NCBI RefSeq assembly: GCF_027941955.1
Contig: NZ_CP115960.1
Span: forward strand, 372,001 to 436,000
DNA length: 64,000 nucleotides
Origin: Sphingomonas sp. 7/4-4
GTDB lineage: Bacteria > Pseudomonadota > Alphaproteobacteria > Sphingomonadales > Sphingomonadaceae
Direction of reading: 5' to 3'
In this document: in pieces, positions 7,941-16,719 of the stretch
Layout of the letters: each line of letters begins with the position of its first letter
Position numbering within the stretch: the first letter of the stretch is position 1
Notes under the pieces: model-generated
Told to the model about the DNA's origin: nothing
Database searches by the model: none
Seen by the model: the letters and a program-made list of their open reading frames with translations, nothing else
Program-made: the position numbers and the translations under genes

Positions 7941-8360
7941 TCATCCAGCCCATGCCCGCGTAGAAATATCCACCGACCCCGCGAATATAACATCTAATAT
8001 ATCTTGCTTGAATGACAATCGTACATGAAACAACTTTAAATCAGCTATCGTCTCCATAGACTCAGCAGTAATCCATCTTATCATTGACGAATTATTTATA
8101 ATAACAGAAAATTTATCCAATACACCAAAGTTATTCATATAGTTATTGCATAAAAGCATAAATCTTTCTTCAGTTTTTCTATAAGAAATAACATTGGAAA
8201 TGATTAATTCTAGCTTTTCTCCGGATGCATCCAGCAGTAAAATACGGAGCACATCCCGATCATCGCCTATAGAAAGCAGATCTGGTATTCCTTTTACGGT
8301 GAGCCCGATGGATAGCTCCTCGTATAATTCATCTCTGCGTATTTCACGGTCTTGAGCCAT
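7941..8360 (-). CDS. AT-rich small protein, putative immunity protein for the Rhs tip upstream
   Basis: A 139-residue protein with no recognised family. It is acidic to neutral, predicted alpha/beta, without signal peptide or membrane segment, so cytoplasmic. The gene overlaps the end of the Rhs gene by 17 bp and has its own ribosome-binding site (GAGGTG, five bases before the ATG at 8360). Its AT-rich codon use (many ATA, AAT and TTA codons) contrasts with the Rhs core and with the host genome. A small, AT-rich, overlapping gene directly after a variable Rhs tip is what is expected of an immunity gene. The role is inferred from position only. Confidence 0.7.
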   Translation of the reverse strand: MAQDREIRRDELYEELSIGLTVKGIPDLLSIGDDRDVLRILLLDASGEKLELIISNVISYRKTEERFMLLCNNYMNNFGVLDKFSVIINNSSMIRWITAESMETIADLKLFHVRLSFKQDILDVIFAGSVDISTRAWAG

Positions 8361-10938
8361 ATCTCACCTCATAACCACGACCGTTAGGACGTCTAACTTC
8401 CACAGTAGGACGGCCTTCCTTGCTTATGGGTCTTACGATAATTGTTCGCCCATCAGGAAGAGTTCCAACCCGAATTCCGTTTCCCTTGTTCGATACGTTA
8501 TTCGGTTTAGATTTATCGAAGTCTTCGTTTGCCTCTTTGATGCCTCCGGGTTTTTCAAACTGCCTTGAGGGGCCTTTGGTTTCGGGGCCCGGTTCTGCGC
8601 CCTCACTTGGCTCAGTGCTCTCGTTGCAAAGTGCTCCAGTCCAATTACATATATTGCGCTTGCCGTTCTCTATGGATGGCCAAGTGAATCTTAAGTTTTT
8701 GACCGCCCACTCGGTCCACATGGTATTCTCTATAGTTCCTGGAATGACAACTAGAGGAACAAATAGCGGTCGCTGCCCTACGACAACAATATCCCCACAA
8801 TCTGCCCAACCATCTTCCTCGGTGCACTCTCCGGAAGGATCAGTCCGATTCACCGGATCATTCCCAACATACGCATACAAATTGACCTGATCGTCATACC
8901 CGATCGGATCGGTCTGCAGGAAGCGCCCGAGGGTCGGCGAGTAGATGCGGGCCTTGTAGTGGTACATGCCGAGCTCGGGGATCCATGCCTGGCCGGTGTA
9001 CTGGAAGCGGCCGATATTGTTCGCGGCCGGGATGCCGTATTCGTCATAGGCATTGACCCCGATTACGTTGCCGCCGCCATCGGCGACCGAGACCACCGAG
9101 CCCTGGTGATCGACCTGCAGGCTGCGAAGGCCGGTTAGGCCGGCCCCTTCGTACCAGAGCAGCGGATCGTCCTCGCCGGGGCCATGCACGTAGCGGCGCA
9201 ACACCGTTCCGGAAGCGTCGAATTCCTCGACCAGCTGGTCGCCGTCGTAGAGGAAGCGCGTGGGGGTAGTGGACGGGCTCGTCGTTTGAATGATTCTGCC
9301 CAGGGCGTCGTACACGATCTGGACGCCGGTCGATGTCAGGATCAGCCGGTTCTCGGCGTCATAAGTGTAGCTCGTGCCACCGCTGGCGGTCAGGTTGCCG
9401 TTGGAATCGTAGCCGAAGCTCACCCCGCCGGCCGAATTGTACTGGTTGAGCCCGTTTGCCGCATAGCTGCGGTCGACGTTCACGTAGCCGGTGAAGCTGT
9501 AAGCGGCGTTGGAGCGCGTCCGGTTGGTGATCTGGTTTGCGGGATTATAGCCGAACGTGGTCGTGAGATCGTAGGCGGTGCCCGCCAGATCATTGCCTGC
9601 GCTACTCAGTCGAGAAATCGAGTCGTAGCCGTAGGAAGAGAAGATCGCACCTCGCCACTCTCCCCAGCGGCGGCCCTGATTGTCCCAGTCCGAATGGGCA
9701 CGCTGATAGGTGCCGTTCTCATACACGTCGGTCGGCCGGTCCAAACCGTCAAAGTCGTAACGGAAGTAAGTGCCGTCCGGGTGCGTGATGCGCGTGCGAT
9801 TGCCGTTCGCGTCATATTGATAATTGAGCGTTCGGTTGGTGATGCCACCGCCCATGATGGTCGTGCTGGCGGTCAACCGGCCGAAACCGTCATAGCTGCT
9901 CATGACACCGTCTGTGCCGCTGGCGCTGTCGAACCGCGCCGCCGTCTGCAGCCCGCGAAGATCATAGTTGTAATAGACATCCCGCGTCGCCCATGCCGCC
10001 ACATTGGTACACGCGTAGCCAGCCACGCATGCATCCGGCACGATCTTCGCCGTTATCCGGTTGAGCGCGTCATAGCTATAGGTGAAGCTGCGGCCGTCCC
10101 GCTTCCTCAACGACGTGCGGTTGCCATTGGCGTCATAGCCATATTCCTCGCGGTCATTGCTGTTGACCGCACCCGCCGTGGCCAGCGCATTGGCCGGGGT
10201 CGAGGGATTGTACCCGCTCGGCGCGGCATTGGACGGGAACTGCCACTGCACCTGGCGATCATGGCCGTCATAGACCAGCTGCGCCTTGTTGCCGTTCGCG
10301 TCGACGACAAACTCCTGTTTGCCGTTGAGCGTGTAGCCGTAAGTGACATACGCCTGTTCGAGGCTCGTCCCCACTGCCTTGCGCACCTGCAGCAGCTCGC
10401 CGGCGGCGTCGTAGATGTTCTTCGTGATCCGGTCCGGGCCCTGGCTCCCTTGCGTCCCCAATGTGCAGGCGCTCGCCGGCAGCGCGCCGAACGCCGCCGG
10501 GTTCATTCGCACCGCGGTGCATTCCAACCGGCCGACCACATCATAGCTGTACTGCGTGATCTGGTAGGTCACCCCGCCAGACGACACGCTTTCCTTCAGC
10601 TTGCGGTCCATGGCGTCGTAGGTCGTGTCGACCTGACTGAAGACGGTGAAAGTCGTATAGCTTTCCCACAGCCTCGGCTCGATCGCCTCCGACTGCCAGG
10701 CCGCGAGCTCGCCCTTCTCTTGCCTGACCAGCCGCCCAGCGTCGTCATAGCTGTTGCGCACCGCCAAATGGTGGAGCGGACCCGCCCCATCCGGATCCGG
10801 CGCGATGGTTCCCGTCACGCGGCCCTGAAGATCGTAGCGGGTGGCGCTGGTAAAATCCGATGGCGAGGCTTGGGCGAGCGCCGCCGAAGGAAGTGCGAAG
10901 GCGGCAAGGCACAGCAGCCCGGCGATGGTCTTCTTCAT
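8344..10938 (-). CDS. Secreted Rhs/YD-repeat protein with variable C-terminal tip
   Basis: An 864-residue protein with a signal peptide ([23 protein letters not shown]; start at 10938 with a GGAGG-type site, rather than the open frame to 10968). Residues about 30-690 are YD repeats (YDLQGRV, YDAMDRK, YDANGNR, YDALNRI and others) that form the Rhs shell, ending in the core motif [26 protein letters not shown] and DPSG. The final about 160 residues are the variable tip and close with the pattern [19 protein letters not shown] and GRPTVEV, seen at the C-terminus of other polymorphic toxins. Activity is not identifiable from sequence; a nuclease is the common outcome. It is the second half of a two-gene Rhs system, the first half being the gene ending at 10959. 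Confidence 0.85.
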   Translation of the reverse strand: MKKTIAGLLCLAAFALPSAALAQASPSDFTSATRYDLQGRVTGTIAPDPDGAGPLHHLAVRNSYDDAGRLVRQEKGELAAWQSEAIEPRLWESYTTFTVFSQVDTTYDAMDRKLKESVSSGGVTYQITQYSYDVVGRLECTAVRMNPAAFGALPASACTLGTQGSQGPDRITKNIYDAAGELLQVRKAVGTSLEQAYVTYGYTLNGKQEFVVDANGNKAQLVYDGHDRQVQWQFPSNAAPSGYNPSTPANALATAGAVNSNDREEYGYDANGNRTSLRKRDGRSFTYSYDALNRITAKIVPDACVAGYACTNVAAWATRDVYYNYDLRGLQTAARFDSASGTDGVMSSYDGFGRLTASTTIMGGGITNRTLNYQYDANGNRTRITHPDGTYFRYDFDGLDRPTDVYENGTYQRAHSDWDNQGRRWGEWRGAIFSSYGYDSISRLSSAGNDLAGTAYDLTTTFGYNPANQITNRTRSNAAYSFTGYVNVDRSYAANGLNQYNSAGGVSFGYDSNGNLTASGGTSYTYDAENRLILTSTGVQIVYDALGRIIQTTSPSTTPTRFLYDGDQLVEEFDASGTVLRRYVHGPGEDDPLLWYEGAGLTGLRSLQVDHQGSVVSVADGGGNVIGVNAYDEYGIPAANNIGRFQYTGQAWIPELGMYHYKARIYSPTLGRFLQTDPIGYDDQVNLYAYVGNDPVNRTDPSGECTEEDGWADCGDIVVVGQRPLFVPLVVIPGTIENTMWTEWAVKNLRFTWPSIENGKRNICNWTGALCNESTEPSEGAEPGPETKGPSRQFEKPGGIKEANEDFDKSKPNNVSNKGNGIRVGTLPDGRTIIVRPISKEGRPTVEVRRPNGRGYEVRYGSRP
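8850..9435 (-). repeat. Rhs core duplication, copy 2 (full-length gene)
   Basis: This is the counterpart of the segment at 7055-7640 and lies inside the full Rhs gene. Differences are mostly single third-position changes, so the duplication is recent or is kept similar by gene conversion. The two copies are directly repeated and flank the main tip domain and its immunity candidate. Recombination between them would delete that pair and join the full Rhs shell to the alternative tip. Confidence 0.85.
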
Positions 10939-10958
10939 GGCCGTTCCCTCCACGCCGC

Positions 10959-12740
10959 TCATTGGCACACCGACAGGCCGGCGCGCGGGCTGGTCTCCCA
11001 GATCTTGTTGCCCTTCCAGTCATAGCCGTAACAAGTGCGCCGGTTCACTCCGCTCGAGCTCACCACCACGCCGCGCGGCCGCAGGTTATCGGCGGTGCCA
11101 TCCGCGCCATATTCATAGGTGGTCACCATGATCGGTGCCGCCGGGTCGCAGGTTGCTGCGCTGCTCCCCGAATAGGTCTGGCACAAGGTCTCGGTCGACG
11201 GCAGCCAGACCGGCGCCACGGCGGGCACCAGGCTCCCGCCCGAATCCTTCACCCAGGCATACTTCTGCGCATAAGTGAAAAGCTTCAGCGGCCGCGCCGC
11301 GCCTGCGCTCGGCGCTGGATCCATCTCCGAGGCAAGGTCGCCAGTAGCCGTATAGCTATAGTCGGCCTGATTGCCCTTGGGGTCCTTCTTCCAGAGTGGT
11401 CTGGTGCAATTCAATCTGGTGGCGGGCGAAGCACAGGATGGCGCATAGCCGTACTCGATAACGGAGTCGGCCAGCCCAGATCCGGGCTTCGGTGTCCAGG
11501 TCTGTTTCGTAACGGAATTATGTGGTCCGAAATATTGCGCCGTATACTTGTTCCCCTCGGGGGATGTCATTTCCACAAGCATGCTGCCTTCGGACAACGG
11601 CAAGCCCGCTATCGGATCCACGCCCCCTCCACTATATCGATACTGCCAGACATGACCGTTCGCATCGGTTCTTTGATAGGGCGAGGTCTGGGTGAATATA
11701 TAGCTTGAAACTTTGCCGGCAGGGTCCGTGATACTGGCAGAAATATTCCCGTTGTAAGGACTGGGCGGATCCGGGTTACGCGTGTCCGCGTCTACTCCAA
11801 GATGACTGTACTGCCAGACTGCGCCGTCCGCCATCGTCTGCTTTTCGACCATGAAAGCGGAATATTCATTGGTCACTTGACAGGATAAGAATCCCGGCGG
11901 CGTGATGCATGAGAGATGGCCGGTAGCGGAATACTGATAGGATGTCGTCTGGCCACGAACGTCAGTGACGGAAGTTAGCTTACCCCCGGTATAGCCATAG
12001 CTGACCTTGAACGTCGCGGACGAGCAGGCGCTTGCTGCCGACACGTAGTTCACAGCGAGATTGAATCCGCAGGCCGCGGAGACGGTCTGGTCCGCGTTAT
12101 AGTCGAACACGATAGCATAGCCGGTGCTGTCGCTCACCAGTTTCAGCTGCCCGCTGGCATTGTAGGAGAAGCTCTGCGTCCGGCCATTGGGGTAGGCAAT
12201 CGACGCCACGCGCTGGGAGCCCGCGCTTCCGCTGACCACGTTTGCAGCCTGAACGGAAGGGTTGAACGTGTATCGTGTTCCGTCTTGCGCAGTGTACACG
12301 TAGGCGGTGCCAGATTTTGTCAGCTCGCCGGAATATCCGTCGCCGTCCTGTGGCGGCCAGCTCGAGACACCGTTTTTCTCCAGATAGGGTCCAGCTGAAG
12401 CGGTACCCATGTGGATGACAGGCTTGTAGTTGTAATAAGAGCCTGAGGGCTGGAAGTTTTTCGCTACGTAGATGTCGAACGTGTGATCCATTTTGGGCCC
12501 GAAGAAGGGTCTGTTCGGATCCTCGGCGCCACCAAGGTAGAAGCGATTCAGGGAGAGCTGTCCTAGAGACAGGTCCGTCTGCGTGTGAATAAAGGATCCA
12601 TCGGCAATATTGACGCCAGTGGGAGTGGTCGTATCCACCTTGGGAGGGATGTAGTCGCTCGTCTGGGCCGTTGCCTGTTGTTGCGCTCCAAGGGCTACGA
12701 CGATCAAATAGCCCAGGGCGTGTACAAGAGAAAATCGCAT
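10959..12740 (-). CDS. Secreted N-terminal Rhs/YD-repeat protein
   Basis: A 593-residue exported protein beginning [20 protein letters not shown] with cleavage near ATAQ. The N-terminal about 150 residues match the plug/leading domain that precedes Rhs shells ([22 protein letters not shown]). Then come YD-type repeats ([35 protein letters not shown]). It ends in [22 protein letters not shown] without a core motif or tip, and the downstream Rhs gene starts 20 bp later with its own signal peptide. The shell thus appears split between two exported proteins, presumably assembled together. Six cysteines in the central part suggest oxidised, extracytoplasmic folding. Confidence 0.85.
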   Translation of the reverse strand: MRFSLVHALGYLIVVALGAQQQATAQTSDYIPPKVDTTTPTGVNIADGSFIHTQTDLSLGQLSLNRFYLGGAEDPNRPFFGPKMDHTFDIYVAKNFQPSGSYYNYKPVIHMGTASAGPYLEKNGVSSWPPQDGDGYSGELTKSGTAYVYTAQDGTRYTFNPSVQAANVVSGSAGSQRVASIAYPNGRTQSFSYNASGQLKLVSDSTGYAIVFDYNADQTVSAACGFNLAVNYVSAASACSSATFKVSYGYTGGKLTSVTDVRGQTTSYQYSATGHLSCITPPGFLSCQVTNEYSAFMVEKQTMADGAVWQYSHLGVDADTRNPDPPSPYNGNISASITDPAGKVSSYIFTQTSPYQRTDANGHVWQYRYSGGGVDPIAGLPLSEGSMLVEMTSPEGNKYTAQYFGPHNSVTKQTWTPKPGSGLADSVIEYGYAPSCASPATRLNCTRPLWKKDPKGNQADYSYTATGDLASEMDPAPSAGAARPLKLFTYAQKYAWVKDSGGSLVPAVAPVWLPSTETLCQTYSGSSAATCDPAAPIMVTTYEYGADGTADNLRPRGVVVSSSGVNRRTCYGYDWKGNKIWETSPRAGLSVCQ

Positions 12741-12802
12741 TTTAGTCGCCCGCTGCTTGTCAGTGTGACGGCGCCGGGGCGCCCGCGAAACAAGAGATAG
12801 GA

Positions 12803-13138
12803 CTATTTTCTCTGCTCCCGTTCAGGCTCGGGGCTCCGATTCTGCGGCTGGGGAGCTTGCAGGCCTGTAAATTGCGTCGTGCAGGCGGGCAGTCCCGTCG
12901 TGCCCACGACATATTGAACTCGATTGCCGGCACTATCGAAGCAGATGCCCGTGGAGGTGCCGCTATTGGGCCCACCGCTCGTGCTCGTGCTCACCAGACG
13001 CCCCAGGGCATCATAGGAGTAGCTCGTGGACTCCTGTGCGCGGGCATGGCTCGACGTGGCGACCAGTGCGCCGAGCGCAGACCCGGTCATCCAGCAGGCG
13101 CGCAGGAAAGTTCGGCGCGCCGAAGGCCGCAGATTCAT
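12803..13138 (-). CDS. Small exported protein with a single YD-repeat, Tat-like signal
   Basis: A 111-residue protein opening with MNLRPSARRTFLRACWMTGS, a twin-arginine motif (RRTFLRA) followed by a moderately hydrophobic stretch and SSHARA, consistent with a Tat signal peptide. The mature part contains just one YD repeat (SYSYDALGRLVSTSTSGG) and a DSAGNRVQYVV unit, then a proline/glutamine-rich polar tail. It precedes the two Rhs genes on the same strand with about 60 bp between and is likely the first gene of the operon. It may nucleate or cap the split Rhs shell. No function is known. Confidence 0.7.
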   Translation of the reverse strand: MNLRPSARRTFLRACWMTGSALGALVATSSHARAQESTSYSYDALGRLVSTSTSGGPNSGTSTGICFDSAGNRVQYVVGTTGLPACTTQFTGLQAPQPQNRSPEPEREQRK

Positions 13139-13223
13139 TTTAGATGTCCCCCATACGAGCGGGTATGCGGCCGCCGTAAGAAACCGAATTCAATCGCTAT
13201 CGTGAATTTCGCCTGCGAGCCCC

Positions 13224-13783
13224 GTGGCGAATCGATTTTCGTTTCTAGGAGAATGTGAGCGCAAGCCACGCTTATGCGCAACATTTTATTGGATGGTTAT
13301 CGAGCGGCTAAGTACGAACTCTCTCTGTGCCCGCCAGCAGACCGGTGCGCACGGTGGACCGGTGCTGGATTCGCCAACCTTCACAGCTGTGCGTCAGGTT
13401 TCGGCCACGACCTGGTCTTACGGCTCCTCGCTCACCGATCCGCCAGGTTCGAGCGTCCTCGTCGCGTCCGTTGACTGGCTGGAAGGAACGTTGCTCGGCA
13501 CGATCGCGACGACCGTCGCCGTCATTTCCGTCGCCAGCATCGGGTTAATGGTGCTCCCGGCAGGGTGGACCTGAGACGCGCTGCCACCGTCATATTGGGA
13601 TGTTTCATCCTGTTCGGGGCGTCGAGCATCGTCGCCGGACTCGAAGGCATGGCGAGGGAGGGGAACGCACTCGGGCTTGCGCCGCAGCAGATCGTCTTGG
13701 CGGATCTCTCGCCGCTCGCGCGGCCGCCACAGCGTCCGACCGGCTATGATCCGTATGCGGGAGCTTCAATTCCCATGCGCTAG
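13224..13783 (+). pseudogene. VirB2/TrbC-type conjugal pilin-like gene, frameshifted
   Basis: Two frames joined near 13555-13560 give one TrbC/VirB2-like protein. The first encodes a polar leader, then LVASVDWLEGTLLGTIATTVAVISVASIGLMVL. The second continues RVDLRRAATVILGCFILFGASSIVAGL. Together they give the paired hydrophobic helices with the short basic loop (GRVDLRR) diagnostic of VirB2 pilins. Inserting one base in the CTCCC run restores MVLSGRVDLRR. The true start is uncertain (13224 or the ATG at 13293). No other type IV secretion genes are visible in the window, so this is either a remnant of a conjugative element or an orphan. A sequencing error cannot be excluded given the other frameshifts here. 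Confidence 0.65.
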
Positions 13784-13916
13784 CATCGAGTGTCGACGGC
13801 TAAGATCGTCACCTTCGAAACGCTTGGTCGCAAACACGAACGCGCGTTTTACCGCGATCGCCGGATTGACCGCATGCCTTTGGAATGGGACGTAGCGCGG
13901 GCAAGCGAGGGGTCGT

Positions 13917-14663
13917 ATGCCGAATGAGGAAGCACTCGTTTTTATCGACCGGGCTACGAAGACATTTGGCGACAAGCTCGCGCTGACCGAAATCTCGTTC
14001 CAAGTCCCCGCCGGGCAGATTTGCGGGTTGCTCGGTCCGAACGGCGCCGGAAAAACCACTCTGTTTCGCCTCTTGATGGGAATTCTCAAGGCGACATCGG
14101 GCGTTCTGCGGGTGGCCGGGCTCGATGCCTTCGAAGAGCGCGTCGCGACGAAGCGGCTGATCGGTTTTCTGCCCGACGAACCCATATTCTATTCCTATTT
14201 GTCGGCGCGCGAGCTGCTGGAATTGAGTGCCGGGATGCATGGTCTCGATGTCGATGCGGCGATGGAGTGGGCCGAGACGCTGGCTCGGCGGCTTCGGCTG
14301 GCCGACGATCTCGACAATTACGCCGAGGATTTCTCGCGCGGGATGAAGAAGAAACTCGGCCTGCTAATGGCGATGTTGCACGGGCCGCGATTGCTGGTGC
14401 TGGATGAGCCGACCAACGGGCTCGATGTTGAATCCACGCATATCTTCTACGAGTTGATCCAGGAAGCCGCGGCAGCCGGCACGACCATCCTGTTTTCGAC
14501 TCATCTGATGGATCACGTGACCCGCCTCTGTTCGCATGCCGTGATCATCAACGACGGTACAGTGATTGCGCAGGGATCGCTGGCGGAGCTGCAGGAACGC
14601 CATGGGGAAGCGAGCCTGGAATCGCTGTTCCTGAAGCTGACGTCGAGACCGCAACAGGTATGA
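13917..14663 (+). CDS. ABC transporter ATP-binding protein
   Basis: A 248-residue nucleotide-binding subunit with Walker A GPNGAGKTT (about residue 40), a signature-like YAEDFSRGMKKKLG, Walker B LLVLDEP and H-loop STHLMDH, all in the right order. The sequence is of the CcmA/DrrA-like exporter class, which pairs with a large polytopic permease. Its stop overlaps the start of the next gene by four bases (ATGA), and that next gene is a permease remnant. With the permease cut short, transport through this pair is doubtful. The substrate is unknown. Confidence 0.9.
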   Translation: MPNEEALVFIDRATKTFGDKLALTEISFQVPAGQICGLLGPNGAGKTTLFRLLMGILKATSGVLRVAGLDAFEERVATKRLIGFLPDEPIFYSYLSARELLELSAGMHGLDVDAAMEWAETLARRLRLADDLDNYAEDFSRGMKKKLGLLMAMLHGPRLLVLDEPTNGLDVESTHIFYELIQEAAAAGTTILFSTHLMDHVTRLCSHAVIINDGTVIAQGSLAELQERHGEASLESLFLKLTSRPQQV

Positions 14664-15217
14664 CGAACGGGGCCTCAATCGGGTTCTGGAAGACTGTCCG
14701 CCTGCTGCTTGCCGCGTCATGGCGGCGTTCGAGCGGGCGGCGGGAGCGGCAACGGGAGCTGCTGGGCAATCGCAGCGGCGGGAAAGCCACCGATTGGAGC
14801 GGACTTGCCACGATTTTTTCCGTCGGCCTGATGGCGGTGCTCCACGGCGCCGCGGCCTTCGCCGTCATCGCCGCCGTGGATGCCGGCCAGCGTCGCGAGA
14901 CCGAGCGCCAGGGCAAGATCGTCGTCCATGGCTGGTTCCTCGAGGAGGTGCGAGACGCGGAGAAGCCGGCCGACACCTCGCAGGAGGATGCCTCGCAGGA
15001 GGACGGAAGCAGGATCGGACCGGACTATCCCAGGGAAGCCAAGGACATTGCCGAGCGGTCCGGGGGCGATCCGGTGGAAATCGAACGACGGCTTCACGCG
15101 GCGGTGGCCGCATCGGGCAGCCACCGGCACGACTGGGGGCAACGGCGTCACCTCTGCCGGCGCGTTCAACGATCGGCAGTTGGCGGCGCTGGTGCGGCCG
15201 GCGTGATCACAGGTTAG
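14660..15217 (+). pseudogene. Truncated ABC transporter permease
   Basis: The frame encodes about 150 residues that look like the N-terminus of an exporter permease: FWKTVRLLLAASWRRSSGRRERQ, one hydrophobic segment (FSVGLMAVLHGAAAFAVIAAV) and a long acidic periplasmic stretch. Such permeases are normally several times longer with six or more helices. After about residue 155 the frame reads low-complexity Arg/Gly sequence and stops at 15217. In another frame, 15137-15206 reads NGVTSAGAFNDRQLAALVRP, possibly the tail of an unrelated gene. The break coincides with the start of the accessory block at 15.2-18.3 kb, so truncation by insertion or deletion is likely. Confidence 0.65.
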
Positions 15218-15300
15218 CGCGGGGGTGTCGGGAAACGCCGCCGCGTAGGAGCCGGGAGGATCATGCCTTGTCCCCTCCCGGCTCCGATCAATACGAAATC

Positions 15301-15783
15301 TCAGGCCTTACCCGGGTCAATTTCGTCATAGAATGAGCTAATCGAATGCTTCAGTGCCTGTTTGATGCCGTCTTCATCATACCCGACATAATTCACCCCG
15401 ACTGAGCTGCCGATTGCTCGTTTTGTTATCGACGCGCGAAGCTTCCCATCTTCCACTCGAACTACGGTTGTGTTTGCCTGAACCTCATAGGTGCTCGAAT
15501 CGAGCGGGCGCTTCTTCGGGCCGAACAGCTGAAACTCTACAGCCGGATCCGTGAATCGCTCGCGCTCCCAGTTTCTTGCGATGACCGGTCGCATGCCCTG
15601 AGCCTCACACGCGCGCTTCGCCTCATCGAGGAGCGGCGTCGCGACCGTTTCGAGAAGGGCGATGTCGCGATCCCAGCCGGCGTGCCGGTCATCGCGCTCT
15701 TTCGCCTCTCGCACCTCGTGATCTGCGGTTCTCTCTTGGTGGTCACCGCTCAACTTGCGCGTGAAGTCGTCGAATTCTCCCAT
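15301..15783 (-). CDS. Hypothetical protein
   Basis: A 160-residue, charged, probably cytoplasmic protein. It has a coiled-coil-prone N-terminus (MGEFDDFTRKLSGDHQERTADHEVREAKERDD) and a beta-rich C-terminal half (YEVQANTTVVRVEDGKLRASI). The ATG at 15783 has GGGAG four bases upstream; an in-frame ATG at 15798 is the alternative. I do not recognise a family. Its neighbours are all small accessory genes, consistent with phage or plasmid origin. Confidence 0.65.
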   Translation of the reverse strand: MGEFDDFTRKLSGDHQERTADHEVREAKERDDRHAGWDRDIALLETVATPLLDEAKRACEAQGMRPVIARNWERERFTDPAVEFQLFGPKKRPLDSSTYEVQANTTVVRVEDGKLRASITKRAIGSSVGVNYVGYDEDGIKQALKHSISSFYDEIDPGKA

Positions 15784-15928
15784 CCCGCTCCCTTTCATTC
15801 CGGCCTTGCCACACCGGCCTTACCAGTCTTGCGCGAGATGGGCACGCGCCGCCGCCGCGCAGTGCGTCCGAAGGTTGAACTCGACCGCAAATCAGCCGTA
15901 GATATCGAAACTGCGGGAGGAGCATACT

Positions 15929-16255
15929 ATGACTCTTATCGATCTCACATATCTGATCATCCAATTGAATGCGGCGATCGATTCGGGCGAGAAGGCCGAA
16001 TTTAAGGAAATTAAGCAGCACATCCGAGACGGTGACGTTTTCCAATGGCTGAAGTCCAACGGCTTTTCTGTGGACGTCAGTCTCGTAACTGGTGAGCGCA
16101 ACAGCGTGGGTGCAGAAATTGTGGATGAACTGCAAAGCATTTTGGAAGGCTATGACGGCAGCGAGCGCCGCAAATGGGGCATCGAGAACAACGGCCTGAA
16201 CCTATTGCTGGCTTGGGTAAACGAGATCATCCAGCTGCGATTCGGTAAGCTCTGA
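15929..16255 (+). CDS. Hypothetical protein
   Basis: A 108-residue acidic protein, predicted largely alpha-helical (MTLIDLTYLIIQLNAAID, KAEFKEIKQHIRDGDVFQWL, then GLNLLLAWVNEIIQLRF). It has no signal peptide. A clear ribosome-binding site (GGGAGG) lies eight bases before the ATG at 15929, which makes it a likely real gene. No family is recognised. It is convergent with the Xre repressor gene that follows. Confidence 0.65.
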   Translation: MTLIDLTYLIIQLNAAIDSGEKAEFKEIKQHIRDGDVFQWLKSNGFSVDVSLVTGERNSVGAEIVDELQSILEGYDGSERRKWGIENNGLNLLLAWVNEIIQLRFGKL

Positions 16256-16340
16256 TCGCTCACCAGACGGTCGCGCCGTTCTCCTCGAGCCAGTCGCTCC
16301 ACGAGCTGCCTGCGGTGCAGTCGTGGAACGGGCCACCGAC

Positions 16341-16568
16341 TTACCCCGCGCGCATCCTGAAGATCCCGCCTGCCATCTTCCCGCTATCGATGAAGCGAAT
16401 CCTATGCGCTTCCAAGGCCGAGCGCAGCTTAGCGACTGTCGCATCCTGCACGGACTTGCCCAGTTCGAACCTCGCCACCGTCGCGTAGCCCACGCCCGCC
16501 GCGTCGGCGAGATCTTGGGCGGACCACTCAAGGGCCGCTCTAGCCATCCTGCACTGGGTGGGTGTCAT
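16341..16568 (-). CDS. Small Xre-family repressor
   Basis: A 75-residue helix-turn-helix protein (MTPTQCRMARAALEWSAQDLADAAGVGYATVARFE) of the compact type common beside phage and plasmid genes in alphaproteobacteria. The tail, IRFIDSGKMAGGIFRMRAG, is a short beta extension typical of this group. Two TGATAGA-type palindromes lie directly upstream, the first only three bases before the start codon, indicating autorepression and control of the divergent gene at 16720. After the stop, the same frame continues about 25 codons (to 16258) with a tryptophan-rich sequence lacking a start, perhaps a decayed extension. Confidence 0.85.
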   Translation of the reverse strand: MTPTQCRMARAALEWSAQDLADAAGVGYATVARFELGKSVQDATVAKLRSALEAHRIRFIDSGKMAGGIFRMRAG

Positions 16569-16570
16569 GG

Positions 16571-16587
16571 TGATAGAGATTATATCA
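16571..16587. promoter_or_regulatory. Operator-like palindrome 1 of the Xre repressor
   Basis: TGATAGA-GAT-TATATCA is a 17-bp near-palindrome that shares its half-site TGATA(G)A with the second site. It overlaps the translation initiation region of the minus-strand repressor gene, so occupancy would block that gene. Confidence 0.6.
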
Positions 16588-16617
16588 ATGCGCCTATTGC
16601 GGCAAGCTCGTCAGCCA

Positions 16618-16634
16618 TGATAGAAACTCTATCA
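16618..16634. promoter_or_regulatory. Operator-like palindrome 2 of the Xre repressor
   Basis: TGATAGA-AAC-TCTATCA is a perfect 7-bp inverted repeat with a 3-bp spacer. Its centre is 47 bp from the first site, between the repressor and the divergent hypothetical gene, and so is placed to control both promoters. Confidence 0.65.
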
Positions 16635-16719
16635 CCATCCCAAAGCGGGGTGCGGCCGAACGGGGAAGGTGGAAGCTCCCCGCGCCCGGCCTAACCACAA
16701 CCGTCGATAGGAGACGATC

